Shown here: in pieces, positions 1 through 5,722 of the stretch
Position numbering within the stretch: the stretch's first letter is position 1
Layout: each line of letters opens with the position of its first letter
Source: an uncultured Lachnospiraceae bacterium
Lineage (GTDB): Bacteria > Bacillota > Clostridia > Lachnospirales > Lachnospiraceae
DNA: 5,937 nucleotides
Assembly: GCA_946631935.1 (NCBI GenBank)
Contig: CAMPAP010000078.1
Span: 1 to 5,937 of the forward strand
Direction of reading: 5' to 3'
Position numbers and translations under genes: made by a program
Notes under the pieces: generated by a model
Database searches by the model: none
Seen by the model: only the letters and a program-made list of their open reading frames with translations
Told to the model about the DNA's origin: nothing

Positions 1-74
1 CGGGGTGACAGGATTCGAACCTGCGACCCCCTGGTCCCAAACCAGGTACTCTAGCCAAGCTGAGCCACACCCCG
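1..74 (-). tRNA. tRNA-Pro (anticodon UGG)
   Basis: The minus strand folds into a complete cloverleaf of 74 nt: a 7-bp acceptor stem CGGGGTG/CACCCCG, a D arm, a 5-bp anticodon stem CCTGG/CCAGG around the loop TTTGGGA, a short variable loop, and a T arm with the standard TTCGAAT loop. The anticodon is TGG (window 37-39), so it reads proline codons, CCA best and others by wobble. The 3' end of the gene lies at window position 1, so the discriminator base and any encoded CCA are outside the window. It is transcribed away from the protein genes from its own promoter at 86-115. Confidence 0.97.
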
Positions 75-85
75 AAATCCATACA

Positions 86-115
86 ATATTACATTTTTCT
101 GCCTGTTAATGTCAA
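86..115 (-). promoter_or_regulatory. Sigma-A promoter of the tRNA-Pro gene
   Basis: On the minus strand a perfect -35 box TTGACA (110-115) is followed after 18 bases by TAATAT (86-91), a 4 of 6 match to the -10 consensus. Transcription would start near 79, giving a very short leader before the tRNA 5' end at 74, as is usual for tRNA genes. The -35 is convincing and the -10 is approximate. Confidence 0.6.
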
Positions 116-171
116 GATTTGACCCCCCCTAAAATTCCTGTTGTCTGAAGTCCCCGGGTTACCGCATTTTC

Positions 172-200
172 TTGTGGTATCAGCGTTTGTATGATAAAAT
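172..200 (+). promoter_or_regulatory. Probable sigma-A promoter of the zinc-ribbon/membrane-protein unit
   Basis: TTGTGG (172-177) and TAAAAT (195-200) are separated by exactly 17 bases. The -10 matches the consensus at 5 of 6 positions and the -35 at 3 of 6. Transcription would start near 207, which leaves a leader of about 68 nt before the ATG at 275 and excludes the ATG at 191 from the mRNA. No other promoter as good is seen between the tRNA and the first ORF. Confidence 0.5.
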
Positions 201-274
201 TTTTTAGGCTGTATGAGCATAAAGGACTTTTGGCTCATTGGTCTTTTTTATCAGATGTATCCGGGGGGAGAAAA

Positions 275-403
275 ATGATTATAACGGGGCTTGTCTGTTC
301 AAGTTGCGGCGCGGTTCTTGATCCGCAGGGTAATGCGGATTCCATAAGATGTCCATATTGTGACACTGTCAATCTGGTTCGTGAATCATCCCAGGAAAGA
401 TGA
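275..403 (+). CDS. 42-residue zinc-ribbon microprotein
   Basis: A small protein made of little more than one zinc ribbon: CSSC (Cys8, Cys11) and CPYC (Cys26, Cys29) form two knuckles 14 residues apart, enough to bind one zinc ion. Such ribbons occur at the N-terminus of many Firmicute proteins, where they bind nucleic acid or protein partners; here the frame stops soon after it. The start at 275 is chosen because a GGGGGGAG purine run (263-270) sits 4 bases upstream. The in-frame ATG at 191 would overlap the promoter -10 and adds 28 residues unlike a zinc-ribbon leader. The stop overlaps the next small ORF as ATGA. It may be a true microprotein, or the surviving head of a longer protein broken by a frameshift. 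Function unknown. Confidence 0.6.
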   Translation: MIITGLVCSSCGAVLDPQGNADSIRCPYCDTVNLVRESSQER

Positions 404-522
404 CCGTGGGAAGAGCGTTTTTTGGATCAAGAGACGCATCCCGGAAAAAATATAGTGCTTCCGCCTTAAGAGTCAGCGGTGAGATAGACAGTTGTTTTGC
501 ACAAAGCACAGATAAAGAATGA
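400..522 (+). CDS. Putative 40-residue ORF linked by ATGA overlaps at both ends
   Basis: An ATG at 400 opens a 40-codon frame that ends in TGA at 520-522. Its start overlaps the stop of the zinc-ribbon gene in an ATGA (400-403), and its stop overlaps the start of the membrane-protein gene in another ATGA (519-522). An AGGAAAG purine stretch (393-399) lies directly before the start, closer than an ideal Shine-Dalgarno. The product is small and polar, basic in its first half (RKK near residues 15-17) and acidic in the second, with one cysteine; it has no membrane segment or recognised motif. The double overlap suggests translational coupling, which would explain why the next gene has a poor ribosome binding site. 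It could instead be chance, or a remnant of a frameshifted zinc-ribbon protein. Confidence 0.4.
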   Translation: MTVGRAFFGSRDASRKKYSASALRVSGEIDSCFAQSTDKE

Positions 523-1820
523 AAAAACTCTTTTTAAAAGACAATTTCATAAGCCGTCTTTTTATATATGCCCTGATGCTTATGACAGGCACACTTGCAG
601 GTACGCTGTGCCTTTTGATGGTTTACCTTATTCCTTCAGCGCCAATGAAGGAAAATCTTAAATATTCCATGATCGCCATCTCGCAGGACTCGGATTCTAC
701 GGGGGAGCTTTTATTCGGCGACAGATCCTCTTTTGCCGGTGCATTTACAAATGAACTGATGCTGCTTGAAGCGGTGAGTGATAACGGTCATCCTCTTTTT
801 CAAAAGGCCATGGGCGCTTACAGACCCGTCTACGGAGATGATCTTTGGTATCCTGACAGAGCACTTGTTGCGATTCTCGGGGGCGACGAGGAATATCCTT
901 TGGAAGAGGAGGATTATGCAAGGTACTGGCACGGATATCTTGTACTGTTAAAGCCCATGCTCCTTGTCATGAGTTATGAGGAGATCAAGCTTTTTAATAC
1001 CATGGCGCTTACTGTTTTGTTTATCCTGACTTTGCTTTTTCTCATAAAAAAGCAGTACGGATACGGAGCCGTTGGTTTTACTGCCATGTGGTTTCTTATG
1101 ATGCCTCCTGCGGTTGCCCTTGGTCTTCAGCTCACACCCTGTGCATACATAATGTTTGTTACCATGCTGCTGCTTTTTAAGACGAAGCCCGAAGCTTTTT
1201 CTTATATAATGTTTGGCTGCGGGATGGCTGTCGCATTTTTTGATTTTCTTACATTCCCACTTGTTACTCTTACGGTTCCTCTGGCGCTGATAATGTCAGA
1301 TGCTGAAAAGTGCCCTGATTTAAAAAAATGCTTTACGGCCGGATTAAGGAGCACTACCGCATGGGCATCCGGATATATCATCTTTTGGGGAATGAAGTGG
1401 GTGATGGGGAGCATTGCTCTCAAGAAAAACCTCTTTGCCGACGCATTTGAAACCGTCACTAAAAGGACCTCTTCGGGGGATGTTTCACGAATCAGCATGT
1501 TTTTGCAGGCGGTATATAAAAATCTTTACTGTTTTAAGGCTCTTCCTTATATTGTACTTATCCTTGCGCTGATGGTTTTCTGGGTAGTAAGGGCCGTAAA
1601 GAGTAAGTGCATTACATCTGGAGCCTGTCTTGTCATCATTTTAGGCATTCTGCCATCGCTTTTTTGGATCTTTTTTGCGGTGAACCATTCATATGAGCAT
1701 GCCACCTATACATACAGGATCCTGGCGCCTCCTGTTTTTGCCGCATTTCTGGTTCTTGATAAAAATGAGGAAAAAATAACCGGTAAAATTAAGGATAAGG
1801 CTAAAGTATCCGTTAAATAA
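519..1820 (+). CDS. Multi-pass membrane protein of unknown function (433 aa)
   Basis: An integral membrane protein. A hydrophobic segment at about residues 14-38 acts as signal anchor. It is followed by a polar, acidic loop of about 100 residues (40-138), probably outside the cell, then a cluster of hydrophobic segments near 140-150, 160-176, 184-202, 208-221, 228-259, 280-297, 342-359, 367-387 and 401-413, and a short basic C-terminal tail. The stretch ARYWHGYLVLLKPML (134-148) at the end of the loop resembles a motif I recall from uncharacterised Firmicute membrane proteins. One long outer loop after TM1 plus many helices is also the layout of GT-C glycosyltransferases, but I see no diagnostic catalytic motif, so that is only a possibility. 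The start at 519 is the only ATG before an in-frame stop at 513-515. Its Shine-Dalgarno is weak, so translation may depend on coupling to the ORF at 400-522. No terminator follows. Confidence 0.85.
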   Translation: MKKLFLKDNFISRLFIYALMLMTGTLAGTLCLLMVYLIPSAPMKENLKYSMIAISQDSDSTGELLFGDRSSFAGAFTNELMLLEAVSDNGHPLFQKAMGAYRPVYGDDLWYPDRALVAILGGDEEYPLEEEDYARYWHGYLVLLKPMLLVMSYEEIKLFNTMALTVLFILTLLFLIKKQYGYGAVGFTAMWFLMMPPAVALGLQLTPCAYIMFVTMLLLFKTKPEAFSYIMFGCGMAVAFFDFLTFPLVTLTVPLALIMSDAEKCPDLKKCFTAGLRSTTAWASGYIIFWGMKWVMGSIALKKNLFADAFETVTKRTSSGDVSRISMFLQAVYKNLYCFKALPYIVLILALMVFWVVRAVKSKCITSGACLVIILGILPSLFWIFFAVNHSYEHATYTYRILAPPVFAAFLVLDKNEEKITGKIKDKAKVSVK

Positions 1821-1829
1821 TGCCGATAT
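1802..1829 (+). promoter_or_regulatory. Sigma-28/sigma-D (flagellar regulon) promoter of the DUF6033-like gene
   Basis: TAAAGTAT (1802-1809), 12 bases, then GCCGATAT (1822-1829). The established motility sigma consensus is TAAAGTTT-N11-GCCGATAA for E. coli sigma-28 and TAAA-N14-16-GCCGATAT for B. subtilis sigma-D. The whole 8-base -10 element fits the sigma-D form exactly, and the TAAA to GCCGATAT gap here is 16 bases, inside the accepted range. The site straddles the stop codon of the upstream gene. Transcription would start near 1836, leaving a leader of about 70 nt before the ATG at 1907. No comparable sigma-A promoter is visible in the 86-bp gap. Confidence 0.75.
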
Positions 1830-1859
1830 AGGTTCTGAAAACTATTTTTGCCCGGTTTG

Positions 1860-1877
1860 GCCAAAAAGGATTTTGGC
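1860..1877 (+). other. 5'-leader hairpin upstream of the DUF6033-like gene
   Basis: GCCAAAA (1860-1866) and TTTTGGC (1871-1877) form a perfect 7-bp stem with an AGGA loop. It lies in the leader between the predicted start of transcription and the Shine-Dalgarno. No T-run follows, so it is not an intrinsic terminator. A competing stem of TTTTTG (1845-1850) with CAAAAA (1862-1867) uses some of the same bases. It may affect mRNA stability or start-site access; no function is shown. Confidence 0.4.
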
Positions 1878-1892
1878 GGAAAAAATAATTAC

Positions 1893-1903
1893 AAGGAGGT
1901 GAT
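1893..1903 (+). promoter_or_regulatory. Extended Shine-Dalgarno of the DUF6033-like gene
   Basis: AAGGAGGTGAT is complementary to the 16S rRNA 3' end over 11 bases, with 7 bases between GGAGG and the ATG at 1907. It is the strongest ribosome binding site in the window and predicts high protein output, in contrast to the weak site of the gene before it. Confidence 0.85.
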
Positions 1904-1906
1904 AAC

Positions 1907-2773
1907 ATGACAAATCTGGGTGGTTTATCTGCATATCAGCAGGCAGGAAAAGCCTGGGAAAGTGCCGCATCAGCAACGGAACGCGCGACCGAAGCTAATA
2001 AAACGCAGACTCAGGAAAAAACTGTCGGAAAAGAGAGTAAGACTTCCGCAATCGAAACGAAGCCTTTTACTCCGGTCTCTTCTTCGAGTTCCCTTATTCC
2101 AAAACAATCAGATTACGGTTTTGCCATCGGCGATGTAAAACTTTCAGATAAAGCTGCTGACTATTATAAAACCCTTAAGAGCAAATTTGCCGGAATGGAT
2201 TTTATAGTTGTCAGCAATGAAATGAAAGATACCGTCAAGCAGAATGCTGCGGCGTACGGAAATGCCAATAAGATGGTAGTCCTGATCGATGAAGAAAAGC
2301 TTGAACGTATGGCAACGGATGAGTCCTACCGCAATAAATACGAAGGACTTATCGCCATGGCGGAAAGCAGGCTGAATGAAGCTAAAAACAGCCTCATAAG
2401 CAGCGGCGCATCTGTCAGGAATTTTGGAATGAGCATCGATGAAAGCGGAAATGAAAGATTCTTTGCAACTCTCGAAAAATCTTCCGAGCTTCAGAAAGAA
2501 CGTATAGAAAAACACGCTGAAGCAAAGAAGGAACAGAAAGCAGAAGAAAAGAAAAAGGCTGCAAAAGAGGCTCAGGAAGAACAGATCGAAAAGATCCGTG
2601 AAAAGGGCAGCGAAACAGAAGAGGTTTCAGGCAGGGAATATGTGACCATAGAGAGCAATTCCCTCAGTGATCTTATTTCAAAGGTAAGTGCGTATTCGTA
2701 TCAAAGTGCTGAGGCAAGAGTTATGACCGCTGAAGAGCGCATGATCGGATCACACATTGATTTCAAAGGCTGA
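1907..2773 (+). CDS. DUF6033-like soluble coiled-coil protein (288 aa), probable motility-regulon member
   Basis: A soluble, charged protein with no signal peptide or membrane segment. Residues 1-68 are Ala/Ser/Thr/Gln-rich and probably disordered. Residues 72-192 form a globular core, beginning near GDVKLSDKAADYYKTLKSKF (75-94) and including the strand-like MDFIVVS (97-103) and NKMVVLIDEEK (121-131). Residues 193-234 are a highly charged Lys/Glu/Ala helix, probably a coiled coil. A short C-terminal domain (240-288) ends in a helix near 252-280. The core resembles DUF6033, a family I recall from Lachnospiraceae; the function is not known. The start is fixed by the near-perfect Shine-Dalgarno. 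The gene stands alone, between a sigma-D-type promoter (1802-1829) and a Rho-independent terminator (2815-2845). I infer expression together with late flagellar or chemotaxis genes. A flagellar structural, export or regulatory role is possible but unproven. Confidence 0.85.
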   Translation: MTNLGGLSAYQQAGKAWESAASATERATEANKTQTQEKTVGKESKTSAIETKPFTPVSSSSSLIPKQSDYGFAIGDVKLSDKAADYYKTLKSKFAGMDFIVVSNEMKDTVKQNAAAYGNANKMVVLIDEEKLERMATDESYRNKYEGLIAMAESRLNEAKNSLISSGASVRNFGMSIDESGNERFFATLEKSSELQKERIEKHAEAKKEQKAEEKKKAAKEAQEEQIEKIREKGSETEEVSGREYVTIESNSLSDLISKVSAYSYQSAEARVMTAEERMIGSHIDFKG

Positions 2774-2814
2774 TTTTTTAATCAATTGTCATTTGTTTTA
2801 ACCGGGCATATAGT

Positions 2815-2845
2815 AGGTGGCGGCTTTAATGCCGCCACTTTTTTT
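2815..2845 (+). terminator. Rho-independent terminator of the DUF6033-like gene
   Basis: GTGGCGGC (2817-2824) and GCCGCCAC (2831-2838) form a perfect, GC-rich 8-bp stem with a TTTAAT loop, followed at once by seven T (2839-2845). A2815-G2816 can extend the stem by pairing with the first two T. It closes the transcript of the gene ending at 2773 and separates it from the dgt-dnaG unit. Confidence 0.93.
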
Positions 2846-2879
2846 GAAAAAAAATAAAGGGTTTTTCCACAGACCGCGG

Positions 2880-2887
2880 TATAAAAT
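2880..2887 (+). promoter_or_regulatory. Probable -10 region of the dgt-dnaG operon promoter
   Basis: TATAAAAT lies 33-40 bases before the dgt ATG at 2920. No clear -35 is seen at 16-18 bases upstream; TTGAAA at 2844-2849 is too far away. Transcription would start near 2894. An 8-bp palindrome ACCGCGGT (2873-2880) touches the -10 and could be an operator or coincidence. An additional promoter further upstream is unlikely because the terminator at 2815-2845 intervenes. Confidence 0.5.
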
Positions 2888-2919
2888 AAATGTCGGGATT
2901 TTTGTTTCAGGAGACGTTT

Positions 2920-3927
2920 ATGACCATCAGAGAGATGATTGAAGAGCGTGAGGAGCTTATTTTGAGCCCTTATGCCGCACTTTCAAAAAATTCAAAAGGC
3001 CGTGATACTGAGGAACCTGAATGCGATATCAGACCTGTCTATCAGAGAGACCGTGACAGGATTGTTCACTGCAAGGCTTTCAGGAGACTTAAGGATAAGA
3101 CCCAGGTCTATCTGATACCTGAAGGCGATCACTACAGGACCAGGCTCACGCATACACTTGAGGTTTCCCAGATAGCGCGTACCATCTCGAAAGCCTTGAG
3201 ACTCAACGAAGACCTTACGGAAGCCATTGCTCTCGGCCACGATCTGGGACATACCCCCTTTGGTCATGCGGGAGAAAGGGCACTTAACGGTGTGTGTCCC
3301 TATCGTTTCAAGCATAATGAGCAGAGCGTCAGGACCGTGGAAAAGCTTGAAAAGGATGGACGGGGATTGAATCTCACATGGGAGGTCAGGGATGGTATCC
3401 TTAACCACCAGACATCGAGAATGCCTCACACCCTTGAAGGAAAAGTCGTCAGATTATCGGATAAGATAGCCTATATTCACCATGATATGGATGATGCTGT
3501 AAGGGGAGGAGTTCTGACGGAGTCAGATGTTCCTCAGGAAATAAGAAAGGTTTTGGGAGCGACTCCCGGTGACAGGCTTGATACCTTTATGCATGACATC
3601 ATCACCAACAGTACCGATAAGGATGACATAATCATGTCGGATGATGTTGCACGGGCCATGGCTGATATAAGACGTTTTATGTTTGAAAGGGTTTATACCA
3701 ATCCCGATATCAAGGCCGAAGAGGGAAAAGCTGAGGCTCTCGTATGCACATTATATGATTATTATCTTCATCATCCGGAAAAGCTTCCGGAAGAAAACAG
3801 AAGGATGGTGGATGAAGGAGAGGCTCTTGAGATAGCTGTATGCGATTTTGTCGGAGCCATGACCGACAGATTTGCGATCCTTACATATAACGATCTGTTT
3901 GTTCCGAAATCCTGGGAGATGATCTGA
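2920..3927 (+). CDS. dgt: Deoxyguanosinetriphosphate triphosphohydrolase-like HD-domain protein (dNTPase)
   Basis: Members of this family hydrolyse dGTP, or dNTPs more broadly, to the nucleoside and triphosphate in the cytoplasm, lowering dNTP pools. Counting from the ATG at 2920 (335 aa, usual for the shorter bacterial dGTPase-like class), the N-terminal motif RDRDRIVHCKAFRRLKDKTQ (43-62) is followed by the HD metal ligands His78 (RLTHTLE), His107-Asp108 (GHDLGHTPFGHAGE) and Asp181 (LSDKIAYIHHDMDDA), so the active site looks intact. The C-terminus (309-332) has the family motif DRFAILTYNDLF. The start at 2920 is preferred: AGGAG (2909-2913) lies 6 bases upstream and MTIRE is a typical family start. 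The in-frame ATG at 2890 falls at or before the probable transcription start. One base separates its stop from dnaG. The exact substrate preference cannot be read from sequence. Confidence 0.95.
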   Translation: MTIREMIEEREELILSPYAALSKNSKGRDTEEPECDIRPVYQRDRDRIVHCKAFRRLKDKTQVYLIPEGDHYRTRLTHTLEVSQIARTISKALRLNEDLTEAIALGHDLGHTPFGHAGERALNGVCPYRFKHNEQSVRTVEKLEKDGRGLNLTWEVRDGILNHQTSRMPHTLEGKVVRLSDKIAYIHHDMDDAVRGGVLTESDVPQEIRKVLGATPGDRLDTFMHDIITNSTDKDDIIMSDDVARAMADIRRFMFERVYTNPDIKAEEGKAEALVCTLYDYYLHHPEKLPEENRRMVDEGEALEIAVCDFVGAMTDRFAILTYNDLFVPKSWEMI

Positions 3928-3928
3928 T

Positions 3929-5722
3929 ATGAGATATACCGACGAGTTTTTACAGGAAGTAAAGGACAGAAACGATATCATTGATGTTGTTGAATCCTAT
4001 ATTCCACTTAAGAAAAAAGGTAATAATTACTGGGGACTTTGCCCTTTTCATAATGAGAAGACCGCTTCTTTTTCCGTATATCCCCCCAAGCAGATATTCC
4101 ACTGCTTCGGATGCGGAGAGGGAGGCGATGTCATTTCTTTTGTCATGAAGTATGAGAACGCTTCCTATCCGGAGGCTGTCAGGATACTTGCAGAGCGTGC
4201 CGGGATGCAGATCGTTGAAAAGGAAGAAAGCGGAGAAGACAGATTAAGGCGTTCAAGGAGTGATGTGATAAAACAGATCAATTCCGATGCGGCCGCTTTT
4301 TATGTAAAAAGTCTCAGGTCTGTTCACGGAGAAAAGGGCCTTAAGTATTTTAAGGAAAGGGGCCTTACGGACGAGACCATAACTCATTTCGGGCTTGGGT
4401 ATTCAGGTACCGGCGGAAAGGAAGTCGTTGAGTACCTTAAGGAGAAAGGTTATTCCGATGAAATGATCATTGCAGCCGGCATTGCCACCAATTCCGAAAA
4501 GTATGGAATGAGTTCTCCTTTTTTTTCGAGAGTGATGTTTCCCATCATAAATATCGATAAGAAGGTGATCGGTTTTGGCGGAAGAGTGCTTGGAAGCGGA
4601 GAGCCCAAGTATCTTAATACCAAAGAAACTGAGGTTTTCGATAAGCGAAGAAACCTGTACGGATATAATTTTGCCAAGAGGTCGCGAAAAAAATACTACA
4701 TACTTTGTGAGGGTTACATGGATGTCATATCCATGCACCAGGCGGGATTTGATTCTGCAATAGCTTCTCTCGGAACCGCCTTTACCGAGGAGCAGGCGGC
4801 CATGATAAAAAGGGACAGGGTGGATGTTTATCTTGCCTATGATATGGATGAAGCGGGTGAAAAGGCTGCCCTCAGAGCGGTAAAGATACTTGCTTCCGTG
4901 GGGATAACCCCAAGGAGGATCAGCGTCAGTCCCTGTAAGGATCCGGATGAATTCATCAGTAAAAACGGTGTTGAGCAGTTTGAAAAAAGACTCGAAGATG
5001 CCGAGAACGGATTCCTTTACATAGAAGACAGAGTCAGAGACGGATATGATCTTTCGGATCCGGAAGAACGTTATAAATGCCAGAAAGAGATAGTGGAAAA
5101 TCTGTGGATGTTTGCAGCAGATGAAGTGAAAATGAGTTCCTATGCTGCAAGTATTTCGGAAAGATACGGATATCCGAAATCCGAGATCTCGAAGCTTTTG
5201 GAAGAGACAAAGCCGAGAGAGTACAAAAAGGCGGAAGAAAGACCGGCGTATGGAGCCTATACTCCACCGAAAAAATCTTCCGGCAAAGAAAAGAGTACTT
5301 ATTCTTCTGCAGAAAGCGCTCTTCTTACCTGGCTCACCGATGAACCTGAGATATTCAGCGTTGTAAGAAAATATTTAAATGCGGATGATTTTTCACCGGG
5401 TTCATGCAGAGAAGTTGCGACGAAGACGTTTGAACTTCTTGAAGAAGGGAAGTTCAGCGTGGATACTCTTTTTTCGGAACTTGAGGATGAGGAAGTAAGA
5501 AGTGAAGCAACCGGGCTTCTTCAGAATTCCGCTCCCGAGATAGATACCGCTGAAAAGCGGATGGAAATGCTTAAGGATCTTATCGTAAATGTCATGGAGA
5601 GGAAATGTGAAATGCTTTCTTCCTCGGACGATCAGGAAAAAGATCTGAAGATATTTAACATGCGTCTTGAAATAGACAAACTGAAATCTGGAAAGCTTAA
5701 CCTAAGCGAGGAGGAATCATAA
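3929..5722 (+). CDS. dnaG: DNA primase
   Basis: Makes RNA primers for replication, working with the DnaB-type helicase at the fork. At 597 aa it has the usual length and order of domains. The CHC2 zinc-binding domain (about 1-100) has Cys38, His41, Cys59 and Cys62 in LCPFH and CFGCGEGGD. The catalytic core's N-terminal part (about 115-250) contains RVMFPIIN (201-208), GFGGR (215-219) and PKYLNTKET (226-234). The TOPRIM fold (about 255-345) has the catalytic Glu261 in CEGYMD, Asp305 and Asp307 in YDMDEAG, and DPDEF (338-342). A polar linker (about 425-457) leads to the C-terminal helicase-binding domain (about 458-590). A GGAG (3915-3918) at the end of dgt serves as ribosome binding site, 10 bases before the ATG. 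All key residues are present. It is cotranscribed with dgt and overlaps the next gene by one base (TAATG). Confidence 0.98.
   Translation: MRYTDEFLQEVKDRNDIIDVVESYIPLKKKGNNYWGLCPFHNEKTASFSVYPPKQIFHCFGCGEGGDVISFVMKYENASYPEAVRILAERAGMQIVEKEESGEDRLRRSRSDVIKQINSDAAAFYVKSLRSVHGEKGLKYFKERGLTDETITHFGLGYSGTGGKEVVEYLKEKGYSDEMIIAAGIATNSEKYGMSSPFFSRVMFPIINIDKKVIGFGGRVLGSGEPKYLNTKETEVFDKRRNLYGYNFAKRSRKKYYILCEGYMDVISMHQAGFDSAIASLGTAFTEEQAAMIKRDRVDVYLAYDMDEAGEKAALRAVKILASVGITPRRISVSPCKDPDEFISKNGVEQFEKRLEDAENGFLYIEDRVRDGYDLSDPEERYKCQKEIVENLWMFAADEVKMSSYAASISERYGYPKSEISKLLEETKPREYKKAEERPAYGAYTPPKKSSGKEKSTYSSAESALLTWLTDEPEIFSVVRKYLNADDFSPGSCREVATKTFELLEEGKFSVDTLFSELEDEEVRSEATGLLQNSAPEIDTAEKRMEMLKDLIVNVMERKCEMLSSSDDQEKDLKIFNMRLEIDKLKSGKLNLSEEES

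Noticed and set aside
75..171. Integration site or mobile element beside the tRNA gene
   Set aside because: No integrase, direct repeat of the tRNA 3' end or inverted repeat is visible; the 3' end of the tRNA, where attachment sites lie, faces out of the window.
191..274. N-terminal extension of the zinc-ribbon ORF from the ATG at 191
   Set aside because: The ATG overlaps the region of the predicted -10 box, has no Shine-Dalgarno, and the extra 28 residues do not look like part of a zinc ribbon; the ATG at 275 has a purine-rich site just upstream.
1860..1877. Intrinsic terminator of the membrane-protein gene
   Set aside because: The stem GCCAAAA/TTTTGGC is AT-rich and followed by GGAAAAAA rather than a T-run on the plus strand.
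1836..1906. Metabolite riboswitch in the leader of the DUF6033-like gene
   Set aside because: The leader is only about 70 nt, has no known riboswitch core that I recognise, and lacks a terminator or a stem that hides the Shine-Dalgarno.
2144..3429. Minus-strand ORFs of 123 and 145 codons opposite the DUF6033-like and dgt genes
   Set aside because: They lie wholly within well-supported plus-strand genes, lack ribosome binding sites and have no recognisable protein features.
4403..4763. Overlapping ORFs on both strands inside dnaG
   Set aside because: They are shadows of the conserved primase core, which is intact in its own frame.
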